Assembly: GCA_950097015.1 (NCBI GenBank)
Contig: CATNEN010000005.1
Coordinates: 124,001 to 188,000, forward strand
DNA from: Macrostomum hystrix
Taxonomy: Eukaryota; Platyhelminthes; Macrostomidae
Length of the DNA: 64,000 bases
Reading direction: 5' to 3'
The position numbers and the translations under genes were made by a program. Below, in pieces: positions 58,650 through 64,000 of the stretch. A model generated the notes under the pieces. That model saw only the letters and a program-made list of their open reading frames with translations, did not search any database and was not told the DNA's origin. The first letter of the stretch is position 1, and each line of letters starts with the position of its first letter.

Positions 58650-61110
58650 GAAGGCCCTTGTGGATTTTGCTAACAACAGCTGCGATAGGGCATAGTGCCG
58701 AACAAGGGCCTCTCTAAAAGTGAAAGTAATTTACTGAATGGGCCACTTTTCCTCAAATTTAGCTAATACCTCCATTAGTAGAACAGAGAACTACTGCAAA
58801 GCAAATTATTTTTAATATAAAAAAACAATTTTGTGAAGGACGTTCTTCAAGCATCTTCGTATGAAGATTCGTACGTGATTTATTGCCTTCCAAATACAGA
58901 AAAACAATTATCCAAAATATGAGAAAGGCCAATATCGTATTGCCATCTGTTGTCAAATCTCGATTTCAAGCTAGCTAAAAGCTGACAATGTGTGCACATT
59001 ATTTAGTTTGAGACCATGAAAGACTATTCGCAAGTACGTTGCAGGATTGCCCTTTCAGTTTTCCAAAAAGACTGCTGCACAAAAAGTGTAACTTCTTTGC
59101 TTTTCGTCTCCTTGCGCAACTCGTAAAACATTACGCGTGGGAGGCCTTTTTATTAAACCGCTTTCTTGGAATTGGAATTGCGTTTTTCAAATGTCCAGCA
59201 TTTACGTGTTAAATCAGTTTGTCCATAAGCCACTATTTAATTCAGTGTCTAGCATAAAACGATTCAAAATATTTCCGATTTCAGATGCTATATGTAAAAA
59301 AAGATTTTTACCGCAAGGAGAGATTGGGTAGGGAGAGATGGGGTAGGGGCGAGATGGGGTAGAGGCGAGATGAGATAGGGGGGAGATGAGACGGGAAAGA
59401 GATTAGAAAAGACAGATCATACATGAGACAAGGTGAGATGAGACAATTAATGAGAGATGACACAATTATGAGCGATGAGAAATTGGAAGTAAGAAACGGA
59501 GTTCATGAGTATGTTTCGGAGGGAACCGGAAGACGAATTCCAGATAGATTGAGGGCATTAGACTTTTAGTTTATACTGTACAAAGTAAGATTACCTTGTA
59601 TGCTGCATAGTGCTTGAACTCTCTCGCAATTACCTTCAGACTGGAATTCAATGTATAAACGAAAAATATTTTATATTTCAGCTAAAAATGTTTCTATTCA
59701 GACTGCTTCTCGATACAGCCAGTTAAAACTTGAAATTTATGTAAAAAATCGAACATTTGTCACAGCTGTCCACTGCTCAAATAACATTTTGTCTCGCTAT
59801 ACACATGTATTTTGCGTCTCATGCACAATCAGTGTTGGGTTTGCAATACCATGCAATTGAATATAAAGGTACGTTCAGTTTTAACAGATCAAAATTTGGG
59901 AAGACCCTACTGTGAAGTCTTCATTTTGTTATATTTTTCTGTGGAAATATATGTACTTTGTGTCCTTGTACTTGTATTTTGAATTTCTTATTAGACGTAT
60001 TTACACGTGTATTTTTTAAGAAACTTTTGAAAAGTCTAACTTCGATTCGAGCGAAACAAATATTGATTATAATATTATTTCCAGTTTTTTGTCTTTATAT
60101 CGTTTTTAGTGATTTAGCGCAACATGTATTGCAACAGCTAGACATTTGACTGCTGGATACTTGACTGATGGATTTTTGACTAATTGATTTACGACAGATG
60201 GACGCTTCGACAGATGAAATTTTGAGCTATGTAAGACGAGCAAAATATTCGCTTGAAAGTTTCTTAAAATCTGCAATACATCGATAGTCGAATCTGAATT
60301 GCATTAAAAATGACATTCATCCCGAATGCAAACTTTTACGGATTTTTTATTTTCCGTAATTCGAATAATTGTTATAAACTGAATTTAAACAAACAGTTAC
60401 AAGTAAGAGTATAACAGCTTTAGTAAGTGACTTAAAACTGATGCCAAACCAAAGCTAAAAAGTGGAAAAAAACTAAGTACATTTTTCGTAAGTATAAAAT
60501 ATTTTCTTTTAATATTTAATTAATTCTAGTTTTGAAGAAAAAAAACTCCGGATTTAATCATTTTCGTTAATTCGATAATATAACAAAAGCTCAGCACACG
60601 AGAGTAGCGCAATAGTTTGACAGTTTTTCGCGATAACAGAATATAAGAATCAAAATCAGACATTTCAGCACAAAGTCTAATGTTAGAAGCAGCAGTAAAA
60701 GAGAAGCAAATTTTAACTACATTAAAAGCTCAAAAAATGCTGATGACCGAATCAAAACAAATGACTAATCAGTTTTCTGTGTTTTAACTACTACATGCAC
60801 AAGCGTTCAGAAGTGACGAAAATGACTAAACCAAACATTTCGTTAAATAAATACTAGTAGCTAAAGTAATGAAACTTTAAAAATGTATCGTTTATTAATT
60901 ATGTTAACATTGTTAATTAAATTAAACTAAAAAATTACATTTTAAGAATAATGTTATACAAGTATAAGTAATGTTACAAAATATTTATGTTATAATTCTT
61001 AATACTCGTTTGCAAGGATTGTTGAGCATTCGGTTAACTATAGCAGAACAAAGTGCAGAATATTCACATTTTCTGTAGTGACAAATTACTAAATAATATA
61101 AAATTCGCAA
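58650..61110. other. AT-rich spacer with a short GAGATGGGG array
   Basis: No conserved frame. At 59320-59480 there are degenerate GAGATGGGGTAGGG / GAGATGAGAC units related to the 16-bp arrays at 28.2 and 63.9 kb. The remainder is AT-rich with no feature seen; the downstream part probably includes the 3' UTR of the PHLDB-like gene. Confidence 0.55.
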
Positions 61111-63320
61111 TTAAATCTGACCCATCTGCGTCTGAGTGAGGTAGCCCTCCGCAGCGGTAAACACCGAGTCCATCCACACACGCAACACCTCCGGTGATGG
61201 CGCAATCAATCTGTAGGTGCGATCGGTTGTGCTCACACTGAAACCGACTCGCTTGCCGCCGCCGCTGCCTCCGCCGCCAACACTGGAGCCGCTGACGCCA
61301 CCAGCGCCGCCGGTGCCGCCGCCACTGCCGCCACCGCGACGATCGATGTAAGCGTCGAGAATGTCGCAGAAGCTTATGCAGCCCTACAAGACGCGCGTAA
61401 TTTAAATAATGAATTAGACTAATCTTTTAACTTTAAATTTTTAGCGGTTGTGATTACAATCCATCAGTTTTTTAACAAAACGGAAATCAAGAGCATTCTA
61501 AATGTTTCAAGGAGTTTGGATTTACGAGCGTTAAAAAAAGATATTTTATGTTTTCCAGAGTTTTTACGAAATCATAATTTTGTACCGATTTTGATTTATA
61601 ACGATTTAATTCAAGCTCCTTCATACGTTAGCGACTTAGAATTTTACTGAATTAACAAAACTAGGATTGTAGCGGTTCGAAAAAGTGCTTGGCCCTCATC
61701 TTATAATTATCACACAATCCTATTTATTTTATTGTGTGCACTTTCTTATTCTAGCCCCCCTGTTGATGTCTGCCCGCCCATTCCACGCAATGTATTATCG
61801 ATTTTTCCGATACTGGCCCTGTACATTCTCTCTCCCCTGTATATATCGATCGCTGTCATGTGTCCACTGCATTTCCCACAAAAGTTTCCGCACCCTTATT
61901 TTCTATCCGTTTTATCTACCTCTGTTTTCTGGCCCAGCCTATCACATTGTTCTTATTTTGGAGTTCCCTGTCTGGGCGTACCTGCTCCCCAGAAATTGGC
62001 AGGACCGGACACGCTCACAAAAATTCTACGTCAGCTGATACACAGACGTAACCCGTAACACACATGGGAGTTCTGAAGTAATGAGAAAAAACGCTATAAC
62101 CAATCTATCCCTTATCAAATGTTTTGCATTTTTTTAAGAAACGTTGGTTTGTACTTTGGCAGATAATTTCGACTCACTTTGATTTTCGCCTCGGATCTAT
62201 CCGAGAAGTAGGCAAAAGTCTTTCTGAATCTATCTAGGACGAACCAGCGCTTCTTCCAGGACTTGAATTTGCCGCCTTGCTTGGTGAGGTAGCCGCGACA
62301 GCCGCAGGGCGTCACCTCAACCTGGCGATGGAGAACATCCAGTGGATGGCCGAGACTCAGCAGGTGTTCTCGTAGATCGAAGTCAGGATCTCCAGTCGGC
62401 AGGTAGCGAGTGAGCGGTCGATTCTAAAATGTTTATCGAAAATTCTAAAATCAATCGAAGAATAAAGCAGTAAACTAAAGTGTAACTGTTCTAAGTGTCA
62501 TTTATAAATTAATGACGATAGAATCGTGGAAAATTAGCGTATTGTTAAATGTTTATGTAAATCGACAAAGCATGGAGAATAATTGAGAGATAAGTGCAGC
62601 AACGATCTACTAGACATGAGTGTAGGCGTGCGTCGACATCATTGACTAACTATTTCACTGTTCTTACTGCGAGTCTATACACACACTGTCATGGAGCCCC
62701 CGTATAGGATGAGAGGTTTTTGCCATAGACATATCCCGATATCGCCACTCGTGGCTAAGACGTACTACACACGTGCACTATTCTATGGCCTAAACCATAG
62801 AACCAGACTACACCAAATTCACCGATTAGTATACATCGATCAAGTTGCATGCTCACCTTTTTGACATCCTTATTGTCAATGGCCGTTAGTGAGGGAACAG
62901 TGCTTCCACTGCTGCTGTCGCTGTTGATACGCTGAAAAATTGTAATCAATCAATTTTCTGCTTTAATCTTGAAGTGATTCTTTGCTGAAATAAGAAGGCC
63001 AACTGGGTTTTGTAGTACCTGGTATCGCTTCACAACATCATTGCTATTAGTAGCACTGTCTTCTTGAGGTTGGGCCATTGCCAGCTGCTGTTGCTGTTGT
63101 TGTTGTTGCTGCTGTTGTTGCTTTTCAAGTGCTTCTTCTTGAGTTTGCAGATCAATTTTTAATTGCAACAACTGCTCCAACTCCTGTTGCTTTTTATTTT
63201 CAGCTTGCAATGACGGCCTTACAGATGGAGGTACAGACTTGTTGTTGAAACTCTTTTGCTGCTGCTGCTGCTGCTGCTTTTGCTGCGACTCGCTCTTAAA
63301 GAGGCCTGATGTTGTACCGC
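61111..63320 (-). CDS. PHLDB/LL5-type PH-domain protein, last 4 exons seen (5' part outside or not found)
   Basis: Exons (minus): 63320-63019, 62931-62857, 62423-62178, 61383-61111; the phases fit. Seen, in order: a Gln-rich coiled-coil-like segment (QQELEQLLQLKIDLQTQEEA) with polyQ; a Ser-rich linker; LTRYLPTGDPDFDLREHLLSLGH; then a C-terminal PH domain beginning CRGYLTKQGGKFKSWKKRW and ending YRLIAPSPEVLRVWMDSVF, AAEGY. This matches the C-terminal PH domain of PHLDB1/2 (LL5), which binds PI(3,4,5)P3 and anchors cortical microtubule and adhesion complexes. In the PH domain the loop after DILDAYIDRR is a roughly 30-residue Gly/Ser run. The 5' exons lie beyond 63320 and probably beyond the window. 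Confidence 0.87.
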
Positions 63321-63859
63321 CTGTGTTTTTTTATTCAAAAAGAGGACAACATTTTCATTGACTTTTCTTATACGCTTGTCTTTTGCTTGTGCTTTTCCAT
63401 TGTACATAAGGGTAACAAGGTTTTAAGTACGAAGATAAGATAAGCACAGTACAGCACCAGATACAAGTGACAGACCTTGCCTGGCATGCGTGCATAACGC
63501 GAACATTTATATAGTGTATACGCTTATAAGATCTAGCCAGACCACACAGCTAAGAGTTATTGTTTGGGATGAAACTGGGGCATTATAAGACAGAACAGAT
63601 TCAGCGTTTCGGTTATAGTGCGATCGTCAGAAAATGATGCCGTCCATTATATACACATCTGTATTGTATATGCTAATGCATGCGTGCCTGTCTCGGGTGT
63701 CATGTGCGTGCACCGTCTCTCAGTCTTTTTGCCTCTTAATAGATTTTTATTAAATAACTGTTTGACTATGTACGATCAACTGCACACAAACACGAACAGA
63801 TGCATCTAATATGGCTACAATGTGTACAATATTTATATACTGGAAATGTATATAGACCC
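63321..63859. other. Upstream intron of the PHLDB-like gene
   Basis: No further exon could be supported. Open frames here are short and unlike the family. Confidence 0.45.
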
Positions 63860-64000
63860 GTATCCCATCTCTCCCGTGTCTCATCTTCTCCCGTGTCTCA
63901 TCTTCTCCCGTGTCTCATCTCTCCCGTGTCTCATCTCTCCCGTGTCTCATCTCCCCCGTGTCTCATCTCTCCCTTGTCCCATCTCTCCCGTGTCTCATCT
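63860..64000. repeat. 16-bp minisatellite at the right edge
   Basis: About nine copies of CTCCCGTGTCTCATCT, continuing past the end. It is the reverse complement of the monomer that fills SEC24 intron 1. Confidence 0.94.

Overview
The window is nuclear DNA of a multicellular animal. Every well-conserved gene except the alpha-tubulin and the kinase copy is split by GT-AG introns, mostly with GTGAGT/GTAAGT donors, and the standard genetic code reads through all of them. The gene set is metazoan: a neverland/DAF-36 Rieske oxygenase, INPP5E, SEC24, CIMIP1 (C20orf85), TBCEL, a peroxisomal acyl-CoA oxidase and a PHLDB/LL5 PH-domain protein. The species cannot be fixed from the sequence. A ciliated invertebrate (spiralian, perhaps flatworm-like) is only an inference. 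All gene models were assembled by eye from reading frame, splice-site phase and remembered family sequence; no search was run.

Layout, left to right. 1-705 is a 10-bp minisatellite. 918-10531 (minus) is a five-exon neverland gene; its second intron (about 6 kb) holds a complete intronless divergent alpha-tubulin on the opposite strand (6028-7548) and two tandem arrays. 11281-15235 is a 28/29-bp minisatellite made of a 1,938-bp block present twice head to tail. 17245-21891 (minus) is INPP5E with minisatellites in two introns. 23624-24877 is a Helitron remnant and 25030-25310 a hAT-type MITE with perfect 8-bp target duplications. 26995-38402 (plus) is SEC24 in six exons; each of its five introns is filled by its own, different minisatellite. 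38560-43067 is array-rich and gene-poor. 43068-43987 (minus, CIMIP1) and 44681-47226 (plus, TBCEL) are a head-to-head pair. 48298-52880 (plus) is acyl-CoA oxidase ending in a peroxisomal targeting signal. 53500-54928 is a TAK1-like kinase copy with two frameshifts. 56616-58448 (minus) carries two, perhaps three, small secreted cysteine-rich proteins. 61111-63320 (minus) is the 3' end of a PHLDB-type gene that runs off the window.

Functional themes: tubulin and cilia (divergent alpha-tubulin, TBCEL, CIMIP1, INPP5E), ER export (SEC24), sterol and fatty-acid oxidation (neverland, ACOX), and cortical/membrane anchoring (PHLDB). There is no operon-like logic; the strands are mixed.

The most striking property is structural. 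Long, locus-private minisatellites with monomers of 10-35 bp occupy most large introns and many intergenic gaps. Several have higher-order repeat structure, and some monomers resemble 3' splice sites or begin with GT and end with AG. tRNA-derived SINEs with a shared 3' tail are scattered through the window, and one 10-bp array appears to have grown out of that tail.
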